Positions 23,897-32,654 of a stretch of DNA of 64,000 nt are shown one piece after another. Made by a program: the position numbers and the translations under genes. Each line of letters starts with the position of its first letter. The first letter of the stretch is position 1. Under the pieces are notes generated by a model. It saw nothing but the letters and a program-made list of their open reading frames with translations, was not told the DNA's origin and made no database searches. Origin of the DNA: Microbacterium testaceum (GTDB lineage: Bacteria; Actinomycetota; Actinomycetes; Actinomycetales; Microbacteriaceae); NCBI RefSeq assembly GCF_003075375.1, contig NZ_QDFT01000009.1, positions 31,788 to 95,787 of the forward strand, written 5' to 3'.

Positions 23897-25168
23897 TCAC
23901 GGCGTCGAGACGGCGGACTCCGCGGCATCCGGGGCCTTCGACCGGAGTGACGGGCTCGTGAAGCGCGTGCGGCCGATGACCACCGCGGCGGCGATCATGA
24001 GCGCGGCACCCAGCACATAGGGCGCCGCGTGCGCGACGTGGGCGTAGAGCAGGCCCGCGACCAGCGGCGCGACCGTTCCGACGGCGGCGTTGAGGGACTG
24101 CGCAGCCCCGGCGATCCAGCCCTGCTCGTCGTCGGCGACGGCGTTGGAGAGCAGACCGTCCATCGTTGCCTGAGCCGCGCCCTGGCCCGCCGCGAGCGTC
24201 AGCGCACCGACGACGAACAGCCACGGCTGGGCGAACAGCGACGCGACCCCGGCGAGGGCGACGAGCCCGATCGCCTGGGTGACGATGCCGCTGACGACGA
24301 CGCCCCGCTCGCCGATGCGCGGTAGCAGGAGGCCGAGCAGCACGCCCTGGATCGCGATGTCGATGATGCCGACGCACGCGGTGAGCAGGCCGATCGCGGT
24401 CGGGCTCCACGAGATCGCGTCCAGCGCGAGCACGCTGAAGTTGTTGACGAAGAAGCCGAACGGCAGCCCGACGAGGATCAGCCCGATCATCAATCCGCGC
24501 AGCTCCGGCCGACGGAAGACACCGCGGAACATCGCGAACGGGTGCACCGCCCGCAGATCGAGGGTGGCGATGCGCTTGTCGGGGTCGAGGCTCTCGGGCA
24601 GCAGGAAGATGCTGAGGATTGCGACCGTCAGGGCGAGCCCGGCCGTCACGAACACGGGCAGGTCGACGTCGATCGCGGCGAGGGCGCCGCCGAGAGCGGG
24701 GCCGACCATCGTGCCGATTCCGGCGGTCGCGCCGAGCACCCCGAAGCGGCGAGCGCGCTTGTCGGGCGGGGTGATGTCGGCGAGGTAGGCGAAGAGGGCG
24801 GGAAGGTCGCCGGCGGTGACGCCCTGCACGATGCGGCCGAGCAGCAGCACCCAGATCGCACCCCCGACACCGAAGAGCAGGAAGCCGAGGGCGGCGCCGA
24901 AGCCGGCGACGATGATCACCGGCCGACGACCGAAGCGGTCGGAGATGCGGCCGAGGAACGGGGCGACCAGGAAGGCGCACAGCGCGTTGATGGTCTCGAG
25001 GATGCCGACCCACACGGCCAGGTCGGCGGGGTTCGCCACGTAGCGCAGCACCACGAAGGGGAGCACCGGCAGCACGACGGTCATACCGGCGGTGGTGAGC
25101 GTCGTGATGACGACGAGCATGGTCCAGGCGCGACGGCCGCGCTCGCGAGGGGGCTGAAGTGAAGTCAT
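23897..25168 (-). CDS. MFS drug-type exporter (TetA-like DHA1)
   Basis: A 423-residue 12-helix transporter. The A-motif loop GRISDRFGRRPVIIVAGF and the motif-C-like segment GVLGATAGIGTMVGPALGGAL mark it as a drug:H+ antiporter-1 member. The overall pattern (VLPVLPFVVLRY, RIVQGVTAGDLPALFAYLADITPPDKRARRFG) resembles tetracycline and sugar efflux proteins. The cargo is unknown. It is divergent from a TetR gene in a 68-bp spacer with repeated sites, the usual design of a TetR-controlled efflux pump. The promoter TTGACA-16-TACAGT ends 6 nt before the ATG (leaderless). Confidence 0.92.
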   Translation of the reverse strand: MTSLQPPRERGRRAWTMLVVITTLTTAGMTVVLPVLPFVVLRYVANPADLAVWVGILETINALCAFLVAPFLGRISDRFGRRPVIIVAGFGAALGFLLFGVGGAIWVLLLGRIVQGVTAGDLPALFAYLADITPPDKRARRFGVLGATAGIGTMVGPALGGALAAIDVDLPVFVTAGLALTVAILSIFLLPESLDPDKRIATLDLRAVHPFAMFRGVFRRPELRGLMIGLILVGLPFGFFVNNFSVLALDAISWSPTAIGLLTACVGIIDIAIQGVLLGLLLPRIGERGVVVSGIVTQAIGLVALAGVASLFAQPWLFVVGALTLAAGQGAAQATMDGLLSNAVADDEQGWIAGAAQSLNAAVGTVAPLVAGLLYAHVAHAAPYVLGAALMIAAAVVIGRTRFTSPSLRSKAPDAAESAVSTP

Positions 25169-25173
25169 GCCGT

Positions 25174-25213
25174 AACTGTAGTCGTACCAGTTTCGGTGTC
25201 AATACAGTTTCGG
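25174..25213. promoter_or_regulatory. Divergent efflux/TetR control region with repeated sites
   Basis: CAGTTTCGG occurs at 25188-25196 and 25205-25213 (17 bp apart). AACTGTA and TACCAGTT form an approximate inverted repeat over 25174-25192. They overlap the leftward promoter (-35 TTGACA at 25197-25202, -10 TACAGT at 25175-25180). Confidence 0.6.
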
Positions 25214-25224
25214 AGCGAGACCGG

Positions 25225-25230
25225 TACACT
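25225..25230 (+). promoter_or_regulatory. -10 box TACACT of tetR (leaderless)
   Basis: TACACT ends 6 nt before the ATG at 25237. No clear -35 box is seen. Confidence 0.5.
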
Positions 25231-25236
25231 GTTGCC

Positions 25237-25821
25237 ATGAGTGCAGAGGTGGGTCGCCGCGAGCGCAAGAAGGCCGCGACGCGAAAGGCCATTTCGGACG
25301 CCGCGACCCTTCTCTTCATCGAGCGGGGATTCGACGAGGTCAGCATCCGAGAGATCGCCGACGCCGCCGACGTGTCGCCCACGACCGTCTTCGCGCACTT
25401 CCCTCAGAAAGAGGCCCTCGTCTTCGACGAGGACGATGCCCAACGCGAGATGCTCGTCGCCGCCGTGCGCGATCGTGGCCCCGGCACCTCGGTCTCGGAC
25501 GCGCTGCGCGACCTCTACCGGCGCGAGCTCCTCGATCTCGCCTTCGATCCCGCGGGCGCGCAAAGGCGACGCTTCATGCAGCTGATCGCGGACACCCCCG
25601 CCCTGCACGACTATGCGTCGCGGATGTGGCTGCGCCACGAAGACGCCCTGGCCGAGGCCATCGCCCAGACGACGGGGCAGAGCGAGCCGGATGCCGAGAC
25701 CCGGGTGTACGCGCGAACAGTGCTGCAGCTGCAGCTGCTCGCCTTCGAGCACGACGACGCCGCCGCCACGATCGAGGCGGGCTTCCGCATCCTCGAACGG
25801 GGATGGCACGAGCCGCGCTGA
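25237..25821 (+). CDS. TetR-family regulator
   Basis: A 194-residue TetR/AcrR protein. The HTH spans about residues 8-55: KKAATRKAISDAATLLFIERGFDEVSIREIADAADVSPTTVFAHFPQKEALVFD. The rest is a helical ligand-binding domain with a tail of the MftR/mycofactocin-like type. ATG 25237 is chosen over upstream in-frame starts because the TetR domain begins there and a TACACT box lies 6 nt before it. It should repress the divergent MFS pump and itself, binding the CAGTTTCGG repeats between them (inference from layout). It converges on lacI2 across element B1. Confidence 0.92.
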   Translation: MSAEVGRRERKKAATRKAISDAATLLFIERGFDEVSIREIADAADVSPTTVFAHFPQKEALVFDEDDAQREMLVAAVRDRGPGTSVSDALRDLYRRELLDLAFDPAGAQRRRFMQLIADTPALHDYASRMWLRHEDALAEAIAQTTGQSEPDAETRVYARTVLQLQLLAFEHDDAAATIEAGFRILERGWHEPR

Positions 25822-25834
25822 CGCCGTGCCCCCG

Positions 25835-25901
25835 GTTCGGGGCGGGTTCTTGCGCTCGGGGCGGAAATCTCGCGCCCCGAACGCAGAACGGCGCCCCGAA
25901 C
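25835..25901. repeat. Paired inverted element B1 (67 bp)
   Basis: Four 10-bp half-sites at exact 19-bp steps: GTTCGGGGCG (25835), GCTCGGGGCG (25854), CGCCCCGAAC (25873), CGCCCCGAAC (25892). It lies between convergent tetR and lacI genes. Confidence 0.85.
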
Positions 25902-25960
25902 GCCAGAACCGCGACCGACGCCCGCGCGACGCGACGCCGACGGAGCGCGCGAGGGCGGGG

Positions 25961-26977
25961 CTAGACCGACGCGCGCCAGACGATCGGCGCGTCGAGCAGG
26001 ATGCCCCCGGCATCGGCGACGCCACCCGACAGCTGCACCAGCACGGCCTCGGCGGCCGCGGCACCCAGACCCTCGGCCGGCTGATCGACCGTCGTCAACG
26101 GCGGGTCGGTGCGCCGCGCCCACGCGCTGTCGTCGAACCCCACGACCCCGACGTCGTCGGGCACCCGGCGACCGGCGGCCCGCAGCGCTTGGACGGCGCC
26201 GGCGGCCACGGCATCCGAGGCTCCGAAGACGGCGTCGATGTCGGGGGCGCGCTCGAGCAGGCGCCGCATGCCCGCCTCTCCGTCGGCGAAGGCGTAGAGC
26301 GGCACGGACTCGACGAGCGTCTCGTCGAAGTCATCCCCCAGAGCCTCGCGGAACCCCGCGAGACGGTCGCTGCCCGAGTCGCGATCGAGGGCGGCGGCGA
26401 TCATGCCGATGCGCCGGCGCCCGGAGGAACGCACGCGCGCGGTGATGGCCCGCGCGGCGCCGAGGTTGTCGATGCCGACCCAGGGCCGGCTGATGCCCGG
26501 CGGGTGGCCCACGTAGGCGACGGGCAGGCCGAGGCGCTCCACGACATCGGTGATGGGGTCGTGCTGACGGGCCGAGACGATGACCGCGCCGTCGACGAAG
26601 CCGCCGCTGAGGTAACGCGCGACGCGGTCGGTGTCGCGATCGGTGTCGATCACGAGACACACCATCTGGTAGTCGGCCTGCGACAGAGCGGTGTTGGCAC
26701 CCAGCAGGATGCCGCCGATGTTGGGGTCTTCGAGGAACAGCGAGTGGGGCTCGTGGACGATGAAGCCGACCGCCTGCGTGCGCTGGCGGACGAGCGTGCG
26801 CGCGGCGTTGTTGGGGACGTAGCCCACCTCGCGGATCGCGGTCTGGATGGCCTCTCGCGCGTGCTCCGAGACGTATCCGCCGTTCAGAACGCGACTCACG
26901 GTGCCTCGCGAGACCCCGGCCGCCTTCGCCACGTCGTGCACGGTGCTGCGCCGGCGCCCGGGCGGAGGAGGCGTCAT
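25961..26977 (-). CDS. LacI-family regulator of the GH42 operon
   Basis: A 338-residue LacI/GalR repressor. The HTH is TVHDVAKAAGVSRGTVSRVLNGGYVSEHAREAIQTAI, and the hinge NNAARTLVRQRTQ. The sugar-binding domain runs from AVGFIVHEPHSLFLEDP to VGVVGFDDSAWARRTDPPLTTVDQPAEGLG. The recognition helix differs from the other two LacI proteins here (SRGTVSRVLNG against S-QTVSRVAN), matching the different operator TGTGCACGTTCACA found twice upstream of the divergent GH42 gene. It probably represses that operon until galactose or a galactoside binds. ATG 26977 follows TAGGCT by 6 nt, indicating a leaderless transcript. Confidence 0.92.
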   Translation of the reverse strand: MTPPPPGRRRSTVHDVAKAAGVSRGTVSRVLNGGYVSEHAREAIQTAIREVGYVPNNAARTLVRQRTQAVGFIVHEPHSLFLEDPNIGGILLGANTALSQADYQMVCLVIDTDRDTDRVARYLSGGFVDGAVIVSARQHDPITDVVERLGLPVAYVGHPPGISRPWVGIDNLGAARAITARVRSSGRRRIGMIAAALDRDSGSDRLAGFREALGDDFDETLVESVPLYAFADGEAGMRRLLERAPDIDAVFGASDAVAAGAVQALRAAGRRVPDDVGVVGFDDSAWARRTDPPLTTVDQPAEGLGAAAAEAVLVQLSGGVADAGGILLDAPIVWRASV

Positions 26978-26983
26978 GGGGTC

Positions 26984-26989
26984 AGCCTA
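26984..26989 (-). promoter_or_regulatory. -10 box TAGGCT of lacI2 (leaderless)
   Basis: TAGGCT on the minus strand ends 6 nt before the ATG at 26977. Confidence 0.5.
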
Positions 26990-27003
26990 GCGAAAGCCGG
27001 CAG

Positions 27004-27091
27004 TTGACGACCGCGCCGCCCCGTGTCAGTATGTGCACGTTCACACATTTTCGATCCCGCTCCGGACATCGCGGATGTGTGCACGTTCACA
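27004..27091. promoter_or_regulatory. Promoter and two LacI operators of the GH42 operon
   Basis: A TTGACG -35 (27004-27009) and CAGTAT -10 (27027-27032) are 17 bp apart. Identical operators TGTGCACGTTCACA lie at 27032-27045 (over the start site) and 27078-27091 (46 bp downstream, in the leader), a spacing suited to cooperative or looped repression. Confidence 0.8.
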
Positions 27092-27116
27092 GAACCCGCG
27101 AAGGAGCGACCCCCGG

Positions 27117-29150
27117 ATGCTTGCCGTCGACCATCTGGCCCCTCGGACCCGAGAGGACGCTCCGCTGTCTTCGCTGACCCGCGAGGGTCTGGTGTTCGGG
27201 TGCGACTACAACCCCGAGCAGTGGGACCGCGACGTCTGGGACGAGGACATGCGCCTCATGCGCGAGGCCGGCGTGGGACTGGTCGCCGTCAACATCTTCG
27301 GGTGGTCGTGGATCAACCCCGACCGCGGCGTCTGGACCTTCGACGAACTCGACGAGGTCATGGACCTCGCCCACGCGCACGGCATCCGGGTCAACCTCGG
27401 CACGGCGACGGCCTCGCCCGCGCCGTGGGTGACGGCACGGCATCCCGAGATCCTCCCCGTCACCGAGGACGGCACGCGCCGCTTCCCCGGCGGACGCCAG
27501 GCCTACTGCCCCAGCTCGCCGATCTTCCGCGGGTACGCCGCCGAACTCAGCCGTCGCGTCGTCGAGCGCTACGCCGACCACCCCGCCCTGGCCATGTGGC
27601 ACGTCTCGAACGAACTCGGATGCCACAACGCCCTCTGCTACTGCGACGCCAGCGCCGTCGCGTTCCGCGCGTGGCTCGAGGCACGCTACGGCTCGCTCGC
27701 CGCCGTCAACGCCGCGTGGGGCACCTCGTTCTGGAGTCAGCGCTACAGCGCTTGGGACCAGATCCTGCCCCCGATGGCGGCCCTGTCGCTGCGCAACCCC
27801 GGTCAACTGTTGGACTTCCAGCGCTTCTCGTCCGACCAGCAGCTCGAGCTGTACCGCGCCGAGGCCGCCGTGATCCGCGCGCGCAGCTCGGCACCGGTCA
27901 CGACGAACTTCATGGTCACCGCGCACATCCGCGCCCTCGACTACTTCTCGTGGGCCGGCGAGATGGACGTCATCGCCAACGACCACTACCTCGACCGGCG
28001 CCTGCCCGACCCGCTCGCCGAGCTGAGCTTCGCGGCCGACCTCACCCGCGGCCTCGCCGCGGGAACGCCCTGGCTGCTGATGGAGACCTCCACCGGTGCG
28101 GTCAACTGGCAGCCCCACAACCTCGCCAAGGGCCGGGGCGAGCTGCTGCGCAACGTCGTCTCGCACGTCGCCCGCGGTGCGGACGGCATCTGCTTCTTCC
28201 AGTGGCGGGCCTCGGCGCAGGGCGCGGAGAAGTTCCACTCCGCCCTGCTGCCGCACGCCGGCACCGACACCGCCCAGTGGCGCAGCGTCATCGAACTCGG
28301 CCGAACCCTGCGCGCCCTGCAGCCGGTCGCGGGCTCGACCGTCGTCTCGGACGCCGCGGTGCTGTTCGACTGGGAGAGCTGGTGGGCGCTCGAGAACGAG
28401 GGCCGCCCCAGCGAGGACGTCCGCTACCTCGACCAGGTGCACGCGGCCCACGCCGCCCTCGCCGCGGCGGGCGTATCCACCGACGTCATCTCGGCCGGCG
28501 CCGACCTGTCCGCCTACCGCCTGGTCGTCGTCCCCGCCCTGCACCTCGTCCGCGACGCCGACGCCGAGCGCATCGCCCGCTTCGTCGAGGCCGGCGGCAC
28601 GGCCGTGATCACCTTCGCCAGCGGCATCGTCGACGAGCGCGACCGCGTGCGCCTCGGCGGCTACCCCGGGGCGTTCCGCGACCTGCTCGGCATCGTCTCC
28701 GAGGAGTTCGCGCCCCTCGGCCCCGCACAGACCGTCGCGCTCGACGACGGCACCACCGGATCGATCTGGTCGGAGCGCCTGCGCGCGGTCGACGCCGAGG
28801 TGGACGCCCGCTTCGTCGACGGTCCCGCCGCGGGCCTGCCCGCCCGCACCCGGCGCCGCGTCGGTGCCGGCACCGCGTGGTACCTCGCCACGCTGCCCGC
28901 CGCCGAGGCGTACCGCGACCTGCTCTCGACCGCGGCCGAGGCCGCCGGCATCCGTCCGATCCCCGCCCGCCCGGGCGTCGAGGTCGTGCGTCGCGCGGAC
29001 GCGGAGCGCGCGTTCACGTTCGTCGTCAACCACACCACCGAGGCGGTCGAGATCGCGGCGCACGGCCGCGACGCGATCACCGGCGAGCCCGTCGAGGGCG
29101 TCGTCGCCGTCGCCGGCGGAGCCGTCCGCATCATCGAGGAGACCCTGTGA
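27117..29150 (+). CDS. GH42 beta-galactosidase
   Basis: A 677-residue GH42 enzyme, normal family length. The barrel begins GLVFGCDYNPEQWDRDVWDEDMRLMREAGVG and includes GTATASPAPWVTARHPEILPV. The acid/base is Glu166 in WHVSNELGCHN; the nucleophile is Glu323 in LLMETSTGAVNW. A trimerisation domain and a small C-terminal beta domain follow. ATG 27117 has AAGGAG 10 nt before it; an in-frame GTG at 27033 lies inside the operator and is rejected. The enzyme is cytoplasmic and acts on short beta-galactosides, often from galactans. It opens the operon, with the permease start overlapping its stop codon. Confidence 0.95.
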   Translation: MLAVDHLAPRTREDAPLSSLTREGLVFGCDYNPEQWDRDVWDEDMRLMREAGVGLVAVNIFGWSWINPDRGVWTFDELDEVMDLAHAHGIRVNLGTATASPAPWVTARHPEILPVTEDGTRRFPGGRQAYCPSSPIFRGYAAELSRRVVERYADHPALAMWHVSNELGCHNALCYCDASAVAFRAWLEARYGSLAAVNAAWGTSFWSQRYSAWDQILPPMAALSLRNPGQLLDFQRFSSDQQLELYRAEAAVIRARSSAPVTTNFMVTAHIRALDYFSWAGEMDVIANDHYLDRRLPDPLAELSFAADLTRGLAAGTPWLLMETSTGAVNWQPHNLAKGRGELLRNVVSHVARGADGICFFQWRASAQGAEKFHSALLPHAGTDTAQWRSVIELGRTLRALQPVAGSTVVSDAAVLFDWESWWALENEGRPSEDVRYLDQVHAAHAALAAAGVSTDVISAGADLSAYRLVVVPALHLVRDADAERIARFVEAGGTAVITFASGIVDERDRVRLGGYPGAFRDLLGIVSEEFAPLGPAQTVALDDGTTGSIWSERLRAVDAEVDARFVDGPAAGLPARTRRRVGAGTAWYLATLPAAEAYRDLLSTAAEAAGIRPIPARPGVEVVRRADAERAFTFVVNHTTEAVEIAAHGRDAITGEPVEGVVAVAGGAVRIIEETL

Positions 29151-30076
29151 CCACCACCGTCCCGGCCCCGACGCGGGCCGCGCGCGCGAGCGAGCCGAAG
29201 CCCCGGCGCCCGCGCGTGCCGTTCAAGAGCGCGATCGTCATCCTGCTCGCCCCCTTCGCGGTGCTCTTCGCGCTGTTCTACGTGCTGCCCATCGTGTTCG
29301 CGGTCGTGCAGTCGCTGCTCGTCGTCCGCCGCGAGGGCACCTTCGGCAAGGCCGAGCTCGTGTTCGGCGGCTTCGCGCAGTACGCGCAGGTGTTCCAGAA
29401 CGAGGCCTTCTGGTCGTCGATGCTGCGCATGCTCGCCTTCGGCGTGGTGCAGGTACCGGTCATGCTGGGCCTCGCCCTGGTCTTCGCGCTGCTGCTGGAT
29501 TCGCCGCTGCTCAAGGGCAAGCGCTTCTTCCGCCTGGCGTTCTTCGTGCCCTACGCCGTTCCCGGTGTCATCGCCGCGATCATGTGGGGCTCGCTCTTCT
29601 CGCCCAACCTCTCGCCGTTCACGGCCCTGACGCAGAACGTCGACTTCCTCGGCGCCGACCTGGTGCTGTGGTCGATCGCCAACGTCGTCACCTGGGTCTA
29701 CGTGGGCTACAACATGCTCATCATCTACTCGTCTCTGCTGTCGATCCCCAGCGAGATCTACGAGGCGGCCCGCCTCGACGGCGCCGGACAGTTCCGCATC
29801 GCGTGGTCGATCAAGATCCCCCTCGTGCGTCCGGCGATCGTCATGACCGCGATCTTCTCGATCATCGGCACGCTGCAGCTGCTGGCCGAACCGCAGGTGT
29901 TCCGCTCGTTCAGCTCGGCGGTCACCAGCACCTTCACCCCGAACATGACCGTGTACGCCACGGCATCCATCCCCAATGCGAACCTCGCCGCGGCGTTCTC
30001 CGTGGTGCTGGCCGTGACCACCTTCGTGCTGTCGTTCGGCTTCATGAAGTGGATGCAGAAGAAGGGCAACGCATGA
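29147..30076 (+). CDS. Carbohydrate ABC transporter permease 1 of the second locus
   Basis: A 309-residue CUT1 permease with six helices. The EAA loop is EAARLDGAGQFRIAWSIKIPLVRP; other blocks are AFFVPYAVPGVIAAIMWGSLF and WVYVGYNMLIIYSSLLSIP. GTG 29147 overlaps the GH42 stop (GTGA), indicating coupling. It is clearly paralogous to the permease at 14112 but well diverged, so the two importers are probably not recent duplicates. It needs an ATPase from elsewhere in the genome. Confidence 0.93.
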   Translation: MTTTVPAPTRAARASEPKPRRPRVPFKSAIVILLAPFAVLFALFYVLPIVFAVVQSLLVVRREGTFGKAELVFGGFAQYAQVFQNEAFWSSMLRMLAFGVVQVPVMLGLALVFALLLDSPLLKGKRFFRLAFFVPYAVPGVIAAIMWGSLFSPNLSPFTALTQNVDFLGADLVLWSIANVVTWVYVGYNMLIIYSSLLSIPSEIYEAARLDGAGQFRIAWSIKIPLVRPAIVMTAIFSIIGTLQLLAEPQVFRSFSSAVTSTFTPNMTVYATASIPNANLAAAFSVVLAVTTFVLSFGFMKWMQKKGNA

Positions 30077-30981
30077 GCGCCGTCACCACCCTCCGCCCCG
30101 CGCGCGGCACGCGTCCCGCCCGCGGCCCCCGCTCCGGTGCGGTCCGCGAGCCGCTGGTCTCGCGCACCTCGGCGATGCTCGTCATGGCCGTCTTCACGGT
30201 GTACTTCCTGCTGCCGCTGTGGTGGCTGCTCGTGGCCTCGAGCAAGAGCACCGGCGACATCCTGACCACGAACCCGCTGTGGTTCGCCGACATGCGCCTG
30301 TTCTCGAACATCGGCGACCTGTTCGCCTACCGCGACGGCATCTTCTTGCGCTGGCTCGGCAACTCCCTGCTGTACGCGGGCCTCGGCGGCGCCGTGGCGA
30401 CGCTGCTGGCGGCGATGGCGGGTTACGCGCTGGCGAAGTACCGCTTCCCGGGCCGTGAGCTGGTGTTCGACGTCGTGCTCGGTGGCGTTCTGGTCCCGGC
30501 CACGGCCCTCGCCCTGCCGCTGTTCCTCATCTTCAGCCAGGTGCAGCTCACCAACACGTTCTGGGCGGTGTTCCTTCCGTCACTGGTCAGCCCCTTCGGC
30601 GTGTACCTCGCGCGCATCTTCGCCGCGTCGTCGGTGCCCGACGAGCTGCTCGAGGCGAGCCGCCTGGACGGCGCGGGCGAGATCCGCACCTTCTTCACCG
30701 TGAGCCTGCGGCTGATGAGCCCGGCGCTGGTGACCATGTTCCTGTTCCAGTTCGTGGCGATCTGGAACAACTTCTTCCTGCCGCTGATCATGCTGCGCAG
30801 CGAAGAGCTCTTCCCCGTCGTCTTCGGGCTCTACGGCTGGAACAACCAGCTCAACCAGATCCCCGAGCTGCGCGGGCTCGTCCTGATCGGCGCCCTGCTG
30901 TCGGTCATCCCCCTCATCGTCATCTTCCTGCTCCTCCAGCGCTTCTGGCGCAACGGTCTCGGGACCGGTGCCCTGAAGTGA
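30073..30981 (+). CDS. Carbohydrate ABC transporter permease 2 of the second locus
   Basis: A 302-residue MalG-like permease. It has an Arg/Pro-rich N-terminus, six helices, the EAA loop EASRLDGAGEIRTFFTVSLRLMSPA and the tail LLLQRFWRNGLGTGALK. Its ATG overlaps the stop of the previous permease gene (ATGA). The pair forms the membrane channel of the second oligosaccharide importer. Confidence 0.93.
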   Translation: MSAVTTLRPARGTRPARGPRSGAVREPLVSRTSAMLVMAVFTVYFLLPLWWLLVASSKSTGDILTTNPLWFADMRLFSNIGDLFAYRDGIFLRWLGNSLLYAGLGGAVATLLAAMAGYALAKYRFPGRELVFDVVLGGVLVPATALALPLFLIFSQVQLTNTFWAVFLPSLVSPFGVYLARIFAASSVPDELLEASRLDGAGEIRTFFTVSLRLMSPALVTMFLFQFVAIWNNFFLPLIMLRSEELFPVVFGLYGWNNQLNQIPELRGLVLIGALLSVIPLIVIFLLLQRFWRNGLGTGALK

Positions 30982-31055
30982 TCCCTTCGGCGGCTCCCGC
31001 CGCCCCCACCCCGGACGCAAACGGCGCGTCCGGGTCACCAGAGAAAGGCATTCGC

Positions 31056-32384
31056 ATGAAGCACAGAATCCTCGCGGCGACCTCCGGCGTCGCCCTGTCG
31101 GCTCTGCTCCTGGCCGGCTGCGCCGGCGGCGGAAGCGGCGACGACGCCGCCTCGGCGGCCGACTGCGCCCCCGCCGACGGTCCCGTCACCCTCGAGTTCA
31201 CCTCGTGGATCCCGGGTATCGAGAAGGTCGTCGAGATGTGGAACTCGGAGAACCCCGACATCCAGGTCAAGGTGCAGACCGGCCCGAACGGCAACAGCGG
31301 CACGTACCAGAACTTCTTCAACCAGATCGCCGCCGGCAACGCCCCCGACCTCGGTCAGATCGAGTACGACGCACTGCCGAACTTCCTCGTGCAGGACGGG
31401 CTCGAGAACATCGGCGGCTGCTCCGACGTCGTCGCCGCCAAGGACCAGTTCGTCGGGTGGGCGTGGAACCAGGTCGCCCTCGGCGAGGACGGCGCGGTCT
31501 ACGGCATCCCCCAGGACATCGGTCCGATGGCGCTGTTCTACCGCAAGGACCTGTTCGAGAAGAACGGCATCGCGATCCCCACCACGTGGGACGAGTACAC
31601 CGAGGCCGCGAAGAAGATCCGCGCGCTCGGCGGCTACATCACCAACTTCTCGCAGTCCGACATCAACCAGTTCGCGGGCTTCGTGTGGCAGGCCGGCGGA
31701 CAGTGGTTCGGCAACGACGCGGACGGATGGACGGTCTCGCTGACCGACCCCGCCTCCGAGAAGGTCGCCGAGTACTGGCAGTCGCTGATCGACCAGGACC
31801 TCGTCTCGACCTACCCGGCGTGGACCGACGAGTGGAACAACGCCTACAACTCCAGCCAGGTCTGGACGTGGAACTCGGCCGTCTGGGGCGCCAACTCGAT
31901 CTCGAGCGGCGCTCCCGACACCGCGGGCGGCTGGGCCGTCTCGGACCTGCCGCAGTGGGCGGCCGGCGAGAAGGTCGCGGGCAACTGGGGCGGATCGTCC
32001 ATCGCGGTCCTCAAGGGCAGCGAGCACCCCTACGAGGCGACGAAGTTCGCGCTCTGGCTGAACACCTCGGAAGAGGCGCTGACCGCCCTCAACCAGGAGG
32101 CGAACATCTACCCCGCCACGACCGAGGGGCTGAAGCTCCCCTCGCTCGCGCAGGGCGTGGAGTTCTACGGCGGCCAGAAGATCTACGACGTCTTCGCCAA
32201 GGCAGCGACCGAGGTCACCCCCGACTTCGTGTGGGGCCCGACCATGACCAAGACCTACGCCGATGTCTCGGACGGCTTCAAGGCCGCGGTCAGCGGGAAC
32301 GGCACGCTGGTCGACGCACTGCAGAAGGGCCAGGATGCCACCATCGGCGCCCTGGAGTCGCAGTCCATCCCCGTGAAGAAGTAA
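31056..32384 (+). CDS. Sugar-binding lipoprotein of the second locus
   Basis: A 442-residue family 1 solute-binding protein with lipobox LLAGC (cysteine about residue 22). Typical blocks: EFTSWIPGIEKVVEMWNSENPDIQVKVQTG, NAPDLGQIEYDALPNFLV, YGIPQDIGPMALFYRKDLFEKNGI, TTWDEYTEAAKKI. ATG 31056 is preferred, with GAGAAAGG upstream and the signal peptide starting immediately. It is paralogous to the protein at 16056, with the same IEYDALP/IEYYAFP and IPQD/LPQD positions, suggesting related ligands. As in the first locus it follows the permeases. A strong terminator closes the operon. Confidence 0.94.
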   Translation: MKHRILAATSGVALSALLLAGCAGGGSGDDAASAADCAPADGPVTLEFTSWIPGIEKVVEMWNSENPDIQVKVQTGPNGNSGTYQNFFNQIAAGNAPDLGQIEYDALPNFLVQDGLENIGGCSDVVAAKDQFVGWAWNQVALGEDGAVYGIPQDIGPMALFYRKDLFEKNGIAIPTTWDEYTEAAKKIRALGGYITNFSQSDINQFAGFVWQAGGQWFGNDADGWTVSLTDPASEKVAEYWQSLIDQDLVSTYPAWTDEWNNAYNSSQVWTWNSAVWGANSISSGAPDTAGGWAVSDLPQWAAGEKVAGNWGGSSIAVLKGSEHPYEATKFALWLNTSEEALTALNQEANIYPATTEGLKLPSLAQGVEFYGGQKIYDVFAKAATEVTPDFVWGPTMTKTYADVSDGFKAAVSGNGTLVDALQKGQDATIGALESQSIPVKK

Positions 32385-32402
32385 CGCACACCCCGTGACA
32401 GG

Positions 32403-32432
32403 CGCCCGCGGATGCTCCGGCATCCGCGGGCG
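32403..32432 (+). terminator. Terminator of the GH42/transporter operon
   Basis: CGCCCGCGGATGC and GCATCCGCGGGCG form a perfect 13-bp stem with a 4-nt loop, followed by TTCTCCGTTCC, 18 nt after the stop codon. Confidence 0.85.
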
Positions 32433-32478
32433 TTCTCCGTTCCCGGATGGCGGGGGGCTGGCGGGCCGGCCGCGGGCC

Positions 32479-32509
32479 GGCGGGCGGGCGGGCGGGCGGG
32501 CGGGCGGGT
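32479..32509. repeat. GGGC tandem repeat
   Basis: About seven copies of the 4-bp unit GGGC, a candidate G-quadruplex, run directly into element B2. A second G-rich run lies on its other side (32578-32650). Confidence 0.8.
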
Positions 32510-32574
32510 TTGGGGCGGGTTCTACCGTTTGGGGCGCGTACTCCCCGCCCCAAACGCACGATAACGCCCCAAAC
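32508..32574. repeat. Paired inverted element B2 (67 bp)
   Basis: Half-sites GTTTGGGGCG at 32508 and 32527, CGCCCCAAAC at 32546 and 32565, all at 19-bp steps. It has the same geometry as B1 with one base changed consistently in all copies. It lies between convergent operon end and lacI3. Confidence 0.85.
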
Positions 32575-32654
32575 GCACCCGGGGGCGGGCGAGGGCGCGG
32601 GGCGCGAGGGAGGGGCGGAGGGGGCGGGGGGCGCGGGGGGCGGGGGAGGGGGCG

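Noticed and set aside
27033..27116. Upstream GTG start for the GH42 gene
   Set aside because: It lies within the LacI operator at the predicted transcription start and has no ribosome site; ATG 27117 has AAGGAG at good distance.
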